DNA from: Dama dama
Taxonomy: Eukaryota > Chordata > Mammalia > Artiodactyla > Cervidae
Length of the DNA stretch: 64,000 nt
Direction of reading: 5' to 3'
Assembly (NCBI RefSeq): GCF_033118175.1
Contig: NC_083685.1
Location: forward strand, 115,972,501 to 116,036,500
Shown here: piece after piece, positions 23,496 to 36,130 of the stretch
How the letters are laid out: each line of letters begins with the position of its first letter
Numbering within the stretch: the first letter of the stretch is position 1
Notes under the pieces: model-generated
Seen by the model: only the letters and a program-made list of their open reading frames with translations
The model's database searches: none
What the model was told of the DNA's origin: nothing
Program-made: the position numbers and the translations under genes

Positions 23496-23848
23496 TTTAA
23501 AAAAATTTTATTTATTTATTTATTTTGGCTGCTCTGGGTCTTCGCTGCTGCTTGCAGCCCTTCTCTAGTTGCCATAAGTAGGGGCTACTCTATTGTGTTT
23601 GGAGGGCTTCTCACTGTGGTGGCTTCTCTTGTTGCCGAATATGGGCTCTGGGGCACGCGGACTTGAGTAGTTGCCGTGTGTGGCTCAGTAATTGAGGTTC
23701 CTGGGCTCTAGAGCACAGGTTCAGTAACTGTGGTGCATGGGCTTACTTGCTCCATAGCGTGTAGGATTTTTCCGGGCCAGAGTGATAACCCTTGTCTCTT
23801 GTGTTGGCAGGCATATTCTTTACCACTTAGCTATCAGGGAAGACCAAT
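23496..23848 (-). repeat. CHR-type SINE
   Basis: TTATT-rich tail at left, gggctactctattgtgtttg and cagtaattgaggttc blocks, and the tRNA-like head ending accacttagctatcagggaa. Confidence 0.82.
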
Positions 23849-24412
23849 AGTTGTACACTTTTTTTTTTCTGGATTCTTTCACTAAGAATAATTATTTTGA
23901 GATTAATTCATATTGTACCCTGTATCAATAGTTTATTCTTGTTTATGACTGAATTGTACTCCATTTTATAGATATACTGTGATTTATTTACTTACTTACT
24001 GATACACATTAGGTTGTTTCCAATTTTTGCCTATTACAAATAAAGTTTCTATTTTGTGTAAGTTGTTATATAGACATATGCTTTAATTCTCTTGGGTAAT
24101 TGCCAATTATTGATTGGATACTAGGTATGTATTTAACTTTTTAAGAAACTGCTAATTTCCAAAGTGTTTACACCATTTTACATTCCCACCAGCAATGTAA
24201 CAGAGTTCCACTTCTTCCAGATTTTTGCCAATGCTGGATATAGTCTGTCTTTTAAATTTTAATTATTCTAATAAAGTGTATAGCTGTATCCATTGTGGTT
24301 TTAGTTTGCATTTTCTTAATGACTAATGCTGTTGAGCATCTTCTCATGTGCTTACTTTTTAAAAAAGCTGTATATCTTCTTTGGCAAAGAATCTGTTCAG
24401 AGCTTTTGCCCG

Positions 24413-25126
24413 CTTTTTTTTTTTTTTATTAGTTGGAGGCTAATTACTTTACAACATTTCAGTGGATTTTGTCATACATTGACATGAATCAGCCATGGAG
24501 TTACATGTATTCCCCATCCCGATCCCCCCTCCCGCCTCCCTCTCCATCCGATTCCTCTGGGTCTGCCCAGTGCACCAGGCCCGAGCACTTGTCTCATGCA
24601 TCCCACCTGGGCTGGTGATCTGTTTCACCATAGATAATATACATGCTGTTCTTTCAAAACATCCCACCCTCGCCTTCTCCCACAGAGTCCAAAAGTCTGT
24701 TCTGTACTTCTGTGTCTCCTTTTCTGTTTTGCATATAGGGTTATCATTACCATCTTTCTAAATTCCATATATATGTGTTAGTATGCTGTAATGTTGTTTA
24801 TCTTTCTGGCTTACTTCACTCTGTATAATGGGCTCCAGTTTCATCCATCTCATTAGAACTGATTCAAATGAATTCTTTTTAATGGCTGAGTAATATTCCA
24901 TGGTGTATATGTACCACAGCTTCCTTATCCATTCGTCTGCTGATGGGCATCTAGGTTGCTTCCATGTCCTGACTATTATAAACAGTGCTGCGATGAACAT
25001 TGGGGTGCACATGTCTCTTTCAGATCTGGTTTCCTCAGTGTGTATGCCCAAGAGTGGTATTGTTGGGTCATATGGCAGTTCTATTTCCAGTTTTTAAAGA
25101 AATCTCCACACTGTTTTCCATAGTTT
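24413..25126 (-). mobile_element. Bovid L1 3' tail, antisense
   Basis: T-run, reversed 3' UTR, then reversed C-terminal ORF2 up to ccacactgttttccatag. The encoded reverse frame matches the C terminus of the L1 at 7983. Confidence 0.9.
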
Positions 25127-25625
25127 GCCCACTTTTTAAGTTGGATTTTTAAAAAAATTTCTGTGAATGTTCTGGGTACAAGTCTAGTATAAGATGTGTA
25201 CCTAGGAAATATTTTCTCTGAGTCTTTTGCTCATCTCTGTATTTTCATTTTCTTAACTGTCTTTTGAAGAGCATTAATTTTGATGAAGTCTAATCAAGTT
25301 TTTTCTTTTATGCATTGTGCTTTTGGTTTTATGTATATGAAATCTTTGCCTTACCAGAGGTTAAAAAGGCTTTTTGGTATGTTTTATTCTAAAATTTTAT
25401 GGGTTTTCATTTTGCATATTAGGCATATGATCTATTTTTAGTTAAATTTTGTATATGAAGTAAAGTTTGAATCAAAGTTCTTTTATTTTTTTACATATGG
25501 ATATCCATTTGTTCCAGTACCGTTGTTGAAAAGACTATGCTTTTTCCACTGATTTGTCTTTGTACTTTTATAGAAAATCACACACGCACACATATACACA
25601 CACCCATGCATATATACATACACAC

Positions 25626-25838
25626 AGTTGACCATTGAGCAACACAGGTTTGAATGGGTTGGGTCCATTTATACATGGATTATTTTGAATAAATGTATAC
25701 TATAGTAGTATACAATCCAAAGTTGATTGAATATGCAGATATAGAACTGTGAATATGCGAGACTAACCGTAAAATTGTATGTGGATTTTTGACTGTTCAG
25801 AGGTCAGTGTCTCAAACCTCACATTATTCAAAAGTCAA

Positions 25839-25841
<3 letters not shown>
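25626..25841. repeat. MER2/Tigger-like DNA transposon
   Basis: Starts cagttgaccattgagcaac and ends ttcaaaagtcaaatg, which reads as an imperfect inverted terminal repeat. The internal phrase gggtccatttatacatggat is typical of MER2-type elements. A TA dinucleotide repeat follows directly. Confidence 0.6.

Positions 25842-25896
<55 letters not shown>
25842..25896. repeat. (TA)n microsatellite
   Basis: 55 bp of pure TA between a DNA transposon and a SINE head. Confidence 0.97.
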
Positions 25897-25897
<1 letters not shown>

Positions 25898-25899
<2 letters not shown>

Positions 25900-26105
25900 T
25901 TCCCTGGTGGCTCAGATGGCAAAGGATCTGCCTGCAATGCAGGAGGTCTGAGTTTGATCCCTGGGTTGGGAAGATCCCCTGGAGAAGGGAATGACTTACC
26001 CACTCCAGTATTATTGCCTGGAGAATTCCATGGACAGAGGAGCCTGGCGGGTTACAGTCCGTGGGGTTGCAAAGAATCAGATATAACTGAGCAACTAACA
26101 CACAC
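25898..26105 (+). repeat. Bov-tA SINE
   Basis: Complete sense copy from gcttccctggtggctcagat to gagcaactaacacac. Confidence 0.9.
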
Positions 26106-26500
26106 ACATACACCACACATCTAAATATATATTCCCAGATTCTCTGTTCTGTTTTATTGATCTTTTTTCTATCTCTACACTAATAACAGCATTGCATAAT
26201 TACTATAACTTTCTAATAAACATTAAACTCCATTAGATTGTATCAGTTCTCCCACTTTTCAAAAGTTGTTTTGGCTACTGTAGGTCTTTTTACATCTCCA
26301 TATGAATTTTAGAACCAGTTTGTAAATTTCTACAAAAAAGCCTACTGGAATTTATTGGAGAAATTAAGGAGCTCATGAGTTAAGATTTGTTTGAAATTTT
26401 TCTTATCTAATAAATTGTTCCTGCAACTTTTTTGTGTATTTGTATTTTGCCTCCTTGAAAATTTTTTTCCTATAGTTTCTTAGGAAACTAGGGATTCTGA

Positions 26501-27312
26501 TCCAATTAGTGACTTTGAGTGTACGATGATTTGTATAACTTGGTGATAAAGCAGTTAGGGACATGGGTCTAATCCTGAGGATCCTGTTTAGAGGAGAAAA
26601 CTCCTAGAGGTTTAGCTAAGACCCAGAGGAATGCAGAGTGCTTCAGCTTGAAAGAACCTCTAACATTTTTATTTTCCTCAGAGAAAAACCCTTTTATCTA
26701 TTTCCTATAATCTTGAAACGTTTCAGTCTGTATTTCATCTACATTTGTGGCATTTGACCCTTGTATATAGATATCTTTTAGGTTAAGAAGTAGAGGCCAT
26801 TTCTACTTTTAGGCAAAATATATTTCTAAAAACACTACTCTCACAGTTTTGGGGTACTTTTAAGAGAGTAAAAGTTATGAGGACTAAGCAAAAAAAAGGA
26901 AGGAAAATATTTTTAAATAGAAGAAAATTCAGGGATAATAGCTTTATATTCTGAAATTTGAATAGTTTCTTAGAGATAAAATCTCTAAGAGATCTCGCTC
27001 ACTGACAAAAAAAATTGAACATTTCCTTACAAGATGCAATAATGGCTATATTTAGATTTTTAAAAATTGTTTGTTTTATTCAGCTAAATTAGAAAAACTC
27101 AGTCAACTTTTTTTGTATTGAGTCAAAAATAACTGGTTTCTCAGGGAAATTCTTGAAACAAAAGATTATTTTTGTCCTATTAATTTTGGAATCATAGAGA
27201 TAAAGTTAATTGAGATACATGTTTGGACAATAGTCTAGAATTTTAGGTACATTATTGTTCAGAAGTTTCCAAAGGATATTAAGTGACTTACAGAATCCCC
27301 ATTTGCTTTCAG
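26501..27312. other. Intron, nothing recognised
   Basis: AT-rich single-copy-looking sequence leading to the acceptor at 27311. No repeat landmark or EF-hand unit. Confidence 0.5.
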
Positions 27313-27456
27313 ATATACACACTGCTCTCAATACTGTCAGCTTGATGAACTGCAACAGAATTCAAGCTAATGACTTAAAAGATGCTTTTGATGAACTCAG
27401 TATTTCTGTAAAGCCTGAAGAACATCAGATGTTAGAGAAAACCCTTGACATTGATG
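27313..27456 (+). CDS. EFCAB13: EF-hand repeat exon, A type (144 nt)
   Basis: Acceptor ttgctttcag; donor gtatat is weaker than elsewhere. Phase 1 in and out. It encodes NRIQANDLKDAFDELSIS within the EF-hand and helix, and ends in TLDID, entering the second loop. The D-x-D start of that second loop is preserved, unlike in several sister repeats. The B partner is at 31860. Confidence 0.8.
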
Positions 27457-28449
27457 GTATATATAACAAGTATAAGTTCGTTTTCTGGACAAAGTGATAT
27501 AATTTTTAAAATTTCCCTTCCTTATCTTCCACTCATCACTTCCCAACTCCCCAACAACTTTCTTTTTATTATTCTGATGGGGAAAAAAAATACTCTAACA
27601 GAGCAACTCTACCGAGGTCATGAATTTATCTTGATAAAAAAGTCTTTGAATAAAACTAGTAAGGTTTTTTAAAGTCTACATAGCCCCATCAAATATTCTG
27701 TGTTGACTCCATCAGGGTATATTTATTTGTTTGTGTGATTTTAGCACCTACAGCACTATAGAAATCAGGAAAGGTAAGGTAATTGAGAAGGTTGTGCTGA
27801 TGCGAAGCTGCTTTTGGCCAGGAAAATATAAGAAGAGGACTTTACCCCCCCCTGCGTGAGGTATTTATGGCATAAGGTCAATTAATGTGAATCCTAAGAG
27901 CTTTCAGAGAAAACTATATATAATTTTAAAATTTTGAAAATTATTATGTTTTTAAATTAACTTAAAATCAGTTTCTAAAAATATTTTCTTTTTTACATTA
28001 TTAAATGAGTTTTTGACTTGCTTCATCAGTAGTATTGACTGGGGCTAATGTATGGCACAACTTCTGGGGCACATTGTTATCTGAGTAAACAGGATTCCTT
28101 GGATTCCAGTGCCTGTCCTGAATGACTAAGTGTGGCAGACTTGATCTTGAGTGCCTATTATATGTAAGGTGTCATGTAATATGTATCAAACAAATATAAA
28201 ATATTTATATTTAGGAATCTTTTGGTCTAGCTAGTAAGGCAAGATGTAAACAACAAAAGAGTATATTACAATACAGAATATAAAAGTTCAGTGAATGTGT
28301 AATGTTAACGTGGCAGAATTTGAATAATTGCCAGGGAAATTGATGTGCTATTGATTTATAATAAGAAATATATATTTAGTCTCTGTCCTCATTTCTGGGA
28401 CAGAGCTCCTAAAACTCTTATAAATTCCTAAGTGATAAGAGCACTAGGA
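27457..28449. other. Intron, nothing recognised
   Basis: AT-rich; short C-run near 27846-27852. No repeat family or exon identified. Confidence 0.5.
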
Positions 28450-28990
28450 GCATCTTTTGTTCTAACGAGACAGCTCTGGTGGGGCTCCTGGATATGGGCT
28501 GAATGGGGGCTGATTACCCTAAAGACCAAGCCAAGATTAGAAGCTTAGAATTTTCAGTCCATCCCACCCCTGCTCCCAAGATGGAAGAGGGACTAGAAAT
28601 TGAGTGAATATAATTGATTATGCTTTTGTGAGGAAGCCTTACTTGAGATCCTCCCAGATATCACCTTATATATCTCTTCATCTGGCTGTTCATCTGCATG
28701 CTTTATCATACCCTTTAATAAACTGGCACACATAACTAACTGTTGCCCTGAGTTTTGTGAAGTGCTCTAGCAAATAACTGAGCTCAAGTGGGAGGAGGTC
28801 ATAAGAACGCCCAGTTTGTAGCCAATTTGGACAGAAGTTGTGGGTAGCCTGAAGTCCTCCTACTTACAATTGGCATCTGAAGTGGGGGTGGGGTGTCTCA
28901 TGGGGCTGAACTCTTAACCTATGGGATGTTATTTCTGGTAGATAGTGTCAGAATTGAGTTAAATTATAGGCCATCCAGCTGGTGTTGTAG
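28450..28990. repeat. Dispersed mammalian repeat of uncertain class
   Basis: Ordered phrases such as catctggctgttcatctgca, ataaactggcacacataact, ggcatctgaagtgggg and gtagatagtgtcagaattga recall a repeat seen widely in mammals. A poly(A)-signal-like ataaa near 28717 suggests an LTR or a retroposed element. I cannot name the family. Confidence 0.4.
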
Positions 28991-29825
28991 AGAATTGCTT
29001 GGTGTGGGAACTCTTCCCTCATCAAAATGGTGTTAAAAGTATTGTGAGTGTGGTGGTAGTGTGAAAATAAAGGAGAAACATGTAAAGAAAGACTGAATTT
29101 TTCTCATACAGGTGATACAGTGTTGTGTGGGTTCAGAGGAAAGCTATTTCATTTATTCATTGAAAGTTTATTGAGCACCTATTGCTTGCTGGACACTAAA
29201 TATAAAGATAAAAAAGCTTACAGTATATTGAGATGACGACGAGAACACCAATTAAATTCTATGATACTATACCAGTTAAATACCATATAGGTAAACATTC
29301 ATTGAGTGTTATGGAAAGCACACACAATATGTACCTAACCCACACAAGGTTGGATAGGGTAGTCAAAAGATTATTCCCAGAGGAGATGACATTGGAGTTG
29401 AGTTTTGAAACGTGAGTAGGAAGTAGTCAAGAATTGGGAGTTCAGGGAAGGGGACTGGAAGGAGTTAGAAGGGAATGCTGAGAAATCAAAGGAACTCTAA
29501 GTAGCCCAGTAGAACTTATACCAGTGGATTTTGACTGATTTATATCAGTATTACTTAGGGAATTTGTTAAAGCCGGATGCTTTGATCTCATTCTAGATCT
29601 CTTCCTTCAGAGATATCTGCATCAGATCCAAGGCACATGTGTGTGTATATGTCTGTTTTTCAACGAACTTTACAGTTCATGTTGAAATCATGAAATCAAA
29701 GTTTGACCGTTGACTTAGTGGTGCATAGTTGTTGGGAGTAAGGTCAAGAGCAGATAAAGAAGGGTTTTACTTTTGTTTTTTTCTGAGCAGAAGAGTTAGA
29801 ACTTTACCCTGCAGGCTCTAATGAA
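28991..29825. other. Intron; one L2/MIR-like scrap
   Basis: 29148-29225 (catttattcattgaaag, tattgagcacctattgct) resembles an L2/MIR-type end. The rest is unrecognised. Confidence 0.4.
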
Positions 29826-30006
29826 AGTTGCTCAGTTGTGTCCGAGTCTTTGCGACCCCATGGACTATACAGTCCGTGGAATTACGCAGGCCAGAGTACT
29901 GGAGTGGGTAGCCTTTTCCTTCTCCAGGGGATCTTCCTAACCCAGGGATCGAACCCAGGTCTCCCACATTGCAGTTGGATTCTTTACCAGCTGAGCCACA
30001 AGGGAG
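29826..30006 (-). repeat. Bov-tA SINE
   Basis: Antisense copy from gttgctcagttgtgtccgag to gctgagccacaaggg. Confidence 0.88.
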
Positions 30007-30067
30007 TCATTGAAAATTCAGCATTGAAAAGTGACATGATTAATGTAATACACATTTTGATAGTGGT

Positions 30068-30840
30068 GTTGAGAAAGGACTAAAGATTGTGACAACATAG
30101 ATGGACATAGACAGTGTTATACTAAGTGAAATAAGTCAGAGGAGGACAAATACCATATGATTTATTTTATATGTAAAATCTAATAAAACAAAGGAACAAA
30201 TGTAACAAAACCTAAACAGAGTCACAGATACAGAGGGTAAACAGATAGTTGCCAAAGGGGAATGGAGTGGGGGGATGAGAGAAATAGGTGAGGAAGATTA
30301 AGAGGTGAAACAGTAATAATGTAATATCTTTGTATGATGACAGATGGTAGCCATACTTACCATGGTGACCATTTGTAATGTAAAGAAATATTGAATCATG
30401 TTGTACATATCATGTTGTAGGAACTAACACAGTGTTATATGTCAGTTATACATCTAAAACCCCACAAATTTATAGAAAAAGAGATCAGATTTGTGGTTAC
30501 CAGAGGGGGGTTGGGGGAGGGGGAATTGGATGAAAGTGGTCAAAAGGTACAAACTTCTGGTTATAAGATAAATAAGTACTAAGGATGTAATGTACAGCAT
30601 GATAGATACAATTAACACTGTTGTGTGTTATATATGAAAGTTGTTAAAAGAGTAAATCCTAAGAGTCCTCATCACAAGGAAAAGCATTTTTTCTTTAATT
30701 TTGTATCTATATGAGATGATGGATGTTCACTAAACTTATGCTAATCTTTTTGCAATATATGCAAATCAAATCATTATGCTGTACATCTTAAACTTATATA
30801 GTGCTGTATGTCAATTATATCTCCAAAAAAAAGGAATTAA
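30068..30840 (+). repeat. Old L1 3' end, sense
   Basis: Contains agtgaaataagtcagagg, ccatactttaccatggtgac-like text and the terminal tatagtgctgtatgtcaat. A related piece recurs at 45400-46030. Confidence 0.7.
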
Positions 30841-31859
30841 AAAAGGACTAAAGGAGGATAAGTTTGAAAGTAGGGAGACATTTTAAAATTCATAGTTATC
30901 CTGGTTAGAAATCATAAGTGTTGAACTAAGGCATTGGCTCAAGGGATGGAAAGAAGGGAACAAATATGATTTCTGGGAGGCAGAACATCATTGTTATTTA
31001 AGTTAGGGAAGACAGAAGGAGAGGAATTAGGATGAATAACATATTTCTGGCTTTGGAGACTTACTTCATGATGATGCTTTCTAGTAAGATAGGGAATGTA
31101 GGAGGAGGATCAGGTTTTAGTGCAAAAATGAGGATAACATTGTGTCTGAGATGCTCATGGTCGTAGAATTGAAGATATACAGTAGATAGTCTAGGCTAGA
31201 AATAGAAATTTGAGAGTCATCAACATGTTGCTTGTAGTTAAATTCAGAAAAAGTTTATAGAGTATAATAAAAAGAGAGCTAAGGATAGAGTACTGGGGCA
31301 TGCTAACATTTAAGTAATGGTGAAGGAAGAGTAGTTTATAAAGGACATTAAGAAGAAGTAAGCAGAATGGTAGGAGGGAGCCCATGAGAAAGCTGTAACC
31401 ACAAAACAAAGAGAAAAAAAAAGTTTCAAGGAGGAAAGTGTAATATAAAACAAAAAAATTAAATGTGTTTACCAGTTTGGCAGTAAATAATTAACTGGTG
31501 AACTTGGTAAAAGCAGTTTCAGGAGAAGTGAAAGCCAGATAGCAGCAGTTTGAGGTGTGAATGAGGATATGATAAAATATGAATAAAGACATTTCTTTTC
31601 AGGAATTAGGTTATCAAGGAAAGGAAAGAAAGGAGCAGTAGCTGGAGGGCAATATAGGTTCAAGGGAAGGCTTTCCTGAAAACAACTTATGGTTTGGTTT
31701 TGACATGAATAAGATCTGGTTAAGGACAGAATGGATACCTTTCTGGACAAAAGTTGAAACTCATAAGCTACTTTAAGGGAACCAGTGTAACTCATTGTGG
31801 AAGTCCTTTATGTTTCTTGAATTAATCAATTTATCTTTCTACTGTTTTTGTCTTTACAG
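30841..31859. other. Intron, nothing recognised
   Basis: Purine-rich, single-copy-looking. Ends in the pyrimidine tract of the acceptor at 31858. Confidence 0.5.
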
Positions 31860-31931
31860 AAAAGGGGCATGTTTCCCTGAAGTCTGCCGTATTAGCATTG
31901 AAGAGCAATAAGCGTTTTCAAGATTTTAGGG
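31860..31931 (+). CDS. EFCAB13: EF-hand repeat exon, B type (72 nt)
   Basis: Acceptor gtctttacag, donor gtgaga, phase 1. It encodes KGHVSLKSAVLALKSNKRF. Together with the previous exon the loop has D at 1, D at 3, G at 6 and V at 8, but S at 9 and 12, so the bidentate glutamate/aspartate is missing. Confidence 0.82.
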
Positions 31932-32029
31932 GTGAGAATAATTAGGGAGTTTTATACACATTTCAAACATAGATAATACTTATCGTAATTGTTGATAAGT
32001 GATGGGCCACTTACATAAAATCATAAGTG

Positions 32030-32241
32030 AAGTGAAGTGAAGTCGCTCAGTTGTGTCCGACTCTTTGCCACTCCATGGACTGTAGCCTACCAGGCTGCTC
32101 CCTCCATGGGATTCTCCAGACAAGAATATTGGAGTGGGTTGCCATTTCCTTCTCCAGGGGGATCTTCCTGACTCAAGGATCGAACCCGGGTCTCCTGCAT
32201 TGCAGGCAGATGCTTTAACCTCTGAGCCACCAGGGAAGCCA
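32030..32241 (-). repeat. Bov-tA SINE
   Basis: Antisense copy, preceded by a short gtgaa repeat (32026-32042), from cgctcagttgtgtccgac to gccaccagggaagcc. Confidence 0.9.
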
Positions 32242-32860
32242 AAATCATAAGTAACACACTACAAAATTAAGTGAGTGGTATACATTTAATATTTTAGGAG
32301 TTCAGATGAAGGTGAACTTCAAATGTTCACTAGTTTAACTTTTAACATTACTTATAAGCTTATAATTGAAGCAAATAGTATGCCTTCTAACAAGGATGCC
32401 AAAAATATGTGACCTTAAAAATTCTTTAGTTAATTAAGTTTTTTGGTTAGGTAACATGTTCAACAGATCATAAATTAAAAAGTATATAAAGAGCCAGAAG
32501 AGATTAAAATGGTGGAGTAGGAGGATGCTGAGCTCATCTCCCACAGACACATCAAAAATACATCTGCATAGGGAGTAAATCTCACTTAAAGGAAACTGGA
32601 GACTGGCAGCAAGACTCTTACACAACCAAGACTGTAAAGAAAGATCCCTGTGAAGTTGGGTAGAAAGGGAAATAAAGTGAGGTCAGGACCTGTGCCCCTA
32701 GCAAGGGACACAGTGGAAGAGAGGGATTATAAAGGCTCAGAGATACTTGCTGAGGAGTGAGCATTTCAAACCACATATTGGGCACCCCAGCCCTGTGACA
32801 TTAGGAAGATGAGTCCCCTCAGCTTGTTTGAAAACCAGTGGGACTAACAGGCTGTTGTTG

Positions 32861-33320
32861 TTCAGTTGCTAAGTCATTTCTGACTGTTTGTGACCCTATG
32901 AACTGCAGCACTCCAGGCTTCCCTGTCCTTTACTGTCTCCCAGAGTTTGCTCAAACTCATGTCCATTGAATCAGTGATGCTGTCTAACCATCTCATCCTC
33001 TGCTGCACCTTTCTCATCTTGCCCTCAGACTTTCCCAGCATGAGGGTCTTTTTCAATGAATCAGCTCTTCGCAACAGGTGGCCAAAGTATTGGAGCTTCA
33101 GCATCAGTCCTTTCATTGATTATTCAGGATTGATTTCCTTTAAGATTCACTGGTTTGATCTCCTTGCAGTCCAGGGGACTCTCAAGAGTCTTCTCCAGCA
33201 CCACTATTTGAAAGTATCATTCTTGTGCGTTCAGCCTTCTTTATGGTGCAGCTCTCACATCCATACATGACTATGGGAAAAACCATAACTTTGACTATAT
33301 GGACCTTTGTTGGCAAAGTG
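32861..33320 (-). repeat. BovB LINE 3' fragment
   Basis: Reversed BovB from gttgttcagttgctaag to ggacctttgttggcaaag. Confidence 0.88.
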
Positions 33321-33964
33321 GAGAAGGGCTGTAAGAAACTTATACCCTGCTTGTGAAAAGCATACACATGCTTGCTTATTCCTTGGAACAAGGCAAAGGA
33401 AGCAGATTGAAACTGCCTGGGACTCTGGCTAGTTTCCTGTGACGACTCCAGTGCAAACCCTGGCCCATGCTGAGTACCTGCTCTGGCCCCTCTGACTCTG
33501 GTGCAGTTCTGCTCTAGGGAGAGGGTTGCCATTGCTGAGAGGAGTATACACTTGTGACAGGAGGAGCCAGCACAGCATCTGAATGGGGTGAGGGCAGCCA
33601 TTATTGGTATTCACAGAGGGAGCAGATTGGGAGGGGTCTGGAGCTCTGACTGAGCATATGAGAAGCTCTGGTTCACACCTGGCTCTGGCTCTAGCCCCTC
33701 CATTCCCAGTGACACATCACACCAAGGTGATGGCTGCTAGCACATATTTGGGGAAGACATGACCCTTGCTCCCATCTTCTAACTCTTCCACCAAAGCCAC
33801 ATGTGAACTGTATAGGGGCACTCTCATACAAGGACACCCCTTTAAGCCTAAAATAGGTAACTGTTTCACCTAAATTCATAAAGACAGAGAATGTTAAGCA
33901 AAATGAGAAGACAGAGAAATTTGTTTCAAACAAAAGAATAAGAACCACTCCCCCCAAAAAACAA

Positions 33965-34189
33965 GGTGCTAGGTGCTCAGATGCTTAGTCATGTCCCACT
34001 CTTTGTGATCGCATGTACTGTAGCCTGCCACGTTCCTCTCTCCATGGGATTTGCCAGGCAAGAATATTGGAGTGGGGTGCCATTTCCTCCTCCAGGGGAT
34101 TTTCCAACTCAGGGATCAAACCCTCATCTCTTACATGTCCTGCATTGTCAGACAGATTCTTTACCACCAGCACCACTTGGAAAGCCCCT
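33965..34189 (-). repeat. Bov-tA SINE
   Basis: Antisense copy from gtgctaggtgctcagatgc to agcaccacttggaaagcc. Confidence 0.85.
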
Positions 34190-34689
34190 CCCCCAAAACA
34201 AAGTAACAGACAAAAATTTGTCACATAAAGTATTCAAAGCATTAGTAATAAGAATACTATCTGAACTGGGAAAAGAATAGTGAACATACTGGGAATTTTA
34301 ACAGGGAATTGGAAATTAAAGAACTAGCCAGGGCTGAAGAATATAATACTAGAAATGAAAAACACACTAGAAGGAATTGACAGCAGACTAGGTGATAGAG
34401 AAGAATGCATAAGTGACCTGAAAGATAAAATAATGGAAATCACCAATTCAGAATAGCAAAAAGAAAACAAATCGACAGTTTAAGGGTCCTTTAAGACAAC
34501 ATCAAGCATACTAATACTGTCATTTTAGGGGTGCTAGAAGAAGAGAGAGAAAGGGATGGAAGATATGTTTGATGAAACTATGGCTGAAAAATTCTTGAAC
34601 CTGATGAAGGAAATAGGGAGAACCTTTGCAATTGTGATTATCCTCTGTTGTTCCTTCTTATTTAAAAAAAATTTATTTTTACTACTCAT

Positions 34690-34888
34690 AAGCTGCTTTA
34701 AAAAACATTTGTTTATTTATTTGACTGTACTAGGACTTAGTTCAGCTTGCTGGGTCTTTTTTTCTAGTTGCAACAGGCAAACTCTTAGTTTGGGCATGTA
34801 GGATCTTGTTCCTAATCAGAGATAGAACCCGGCCCCCCTGCATTGGGAACATTGAGTTTTAGCCATTGGACCACCAGGGAAGTCCTGA
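34690..34888 (-). repeat. CHR-type SINE, partial
   Basis: Shortened copy: tatttatttgactgtactag tail side, then the tRNA-like head gccattggaccaccaggga. Confidence 0.75.
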
Positions 34889-35094
34889 TTCCTTTTTTAT
34901 ATCATTAGTTGTGGCAAATCTTTTCTGTTAGTCTTCAGATCATTCTCATAGATGGTTGCCCTGTAAATAGTTGTAATTTTGGTGTGTCTGTGGGGGGAGG
35001 TAATCTCAGAGTCTTCCTACTCTGCCATATTGACCACATAAACCCCCTCAAAAATAAACCAATTCTATCAGCATATTAATTAGCTAGTACCATA

Positions 35095-35752
35095 TTAAGA
35101 TCATGGTATCTGGTCCCATCACTTCATGGCAAATAGATGGGGAAACAGTGGCTGACTTTATTTTTTTGGGCTCCAAAATCACTGCAGATGGTGATTGCAG
35201 CCATGAAATTAAAAGACGCTTACTCCTTGGAAGGAACGTTATGACCAACCTAGGCAGCATATTAAAAACCAGAGACATTACTTTACCAACAAAGGTCCAT
35301 CTAGTTAAGGCTATGGTTTTTCCAGTGGTCATGTATGGATGTGAGAGTTGGACTATAAAGAAAGCTGAGCGCCAAAGAATTGATGCTTTTGAACTGTGGT
35401 GTTGGAGAAGACTTTTGAGAGTCCCTTGGACTGCAAGGAGGTCCAACCAGTCCATCCTAAAGCAGATCAGTCCTGGGTGTTCATTGGAAGGACTGATGTT
35501 GAAACTGAGACTCCAATACTTTGGCCACCTGATGCGAAGAGCTGACTCATTTGAAAAGACCCTGATGCTGGGAAAGATTGAGGAGGAGAAGGGGATGACA
35601 GAGAATGAGATGGTTGGATGGCATCACCGACTCAATGGACATGAGTTTGGGTAAACTCTGGGCTTTGGTGATGGACAGGGAGGCCTGGCGTGCTGTGGTT
35701 CATGGGGTCACAAAGAGTCAGACACAACTGAGCAACTGAACTGAACTGAATT
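35095..35752 (+). repeat. BovB LINE 3' end
   Basis: Sense copy from taagatcatggtatctgg to the gaactgaactgaatt terminus. It carries a 183-codon remnant of the ORF C terminus (35103-35654). Confidence 0.9.
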
Positions 35753-36130
35753 ACCATATATACCATACCTACATTCTCAGCCCTAAGTAAAAGAGAGTCA
35801 GTATAAGTTTTAATAAAAAATAGAAAAGAACCAGACTGAGGTGGTAGTAACTGGGAAGCAGCAAAGAGAGCACAACATATAAGGTAAGGATGTGGGAAGA
35901 ATGGGAAGCAGAAATGGACATCCAGCGCTTAATTCTTATGATGGGTTTACCTTGTAATTGATCTTCTATTTTATGTGTTTGAAATGAGAATTACCTCAAG
36001 AGAGTATTTAAAATGAATGCTATATTATCTTTAAGGAAAAAATGCTAGGTATTTAAACTAATCTCTTGAAATATGGTTAAAGTTAATTATTAGAGTTTGT
36101 ATTTAAACTGAAAATATTTTCTTTTTATAG
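35753..36130. other. Intron, nothing recognised
   Basis: Leads to the acceptor of the exon at 36131; no repeat landmarks. Confidence 0.55.

Larger units (their letters stand above)
23200..26500 (-). repeat. Old L1 debris, antisense, with later insertions
   Basis: Reversed L1 3' end and ORF2 pieces at 23200-23490, 23850-24412, 25127-25560 and 26130-26500 (cattcccaccagcaatgta, tttaacttttgtaagaaactgc-like text). Interrupted by a CHR SINE, a young L1 tail, a DNA transposon and a Bov-tA. Confidence 0.6.
32490..34660 (+). repeat. Old L1 5' UTR/ORF1 region, sense
   Basis: Opens with agattaaaatggtggagtag and tcatctcccacagacaca, phrases of ungulate L1 5' ends, and continues at 34190-34660 with ORF1-like text (gaaaaacacactagaagg). 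Split by a BovB and a SINE. Confidence 0.6.

Noticed and set aside
25898..26105. tRNA-like SINE heads as tRNA genes
   Set aside because: The cloverleaf is degenerate and the sequence repeats more than a dozen times as Bov-tA SINE.
25789..26124. 111-codon frame with a (YI)n stretch
   Set aside because: Translation of the TA microsatellite plus a SINE; not a protein.
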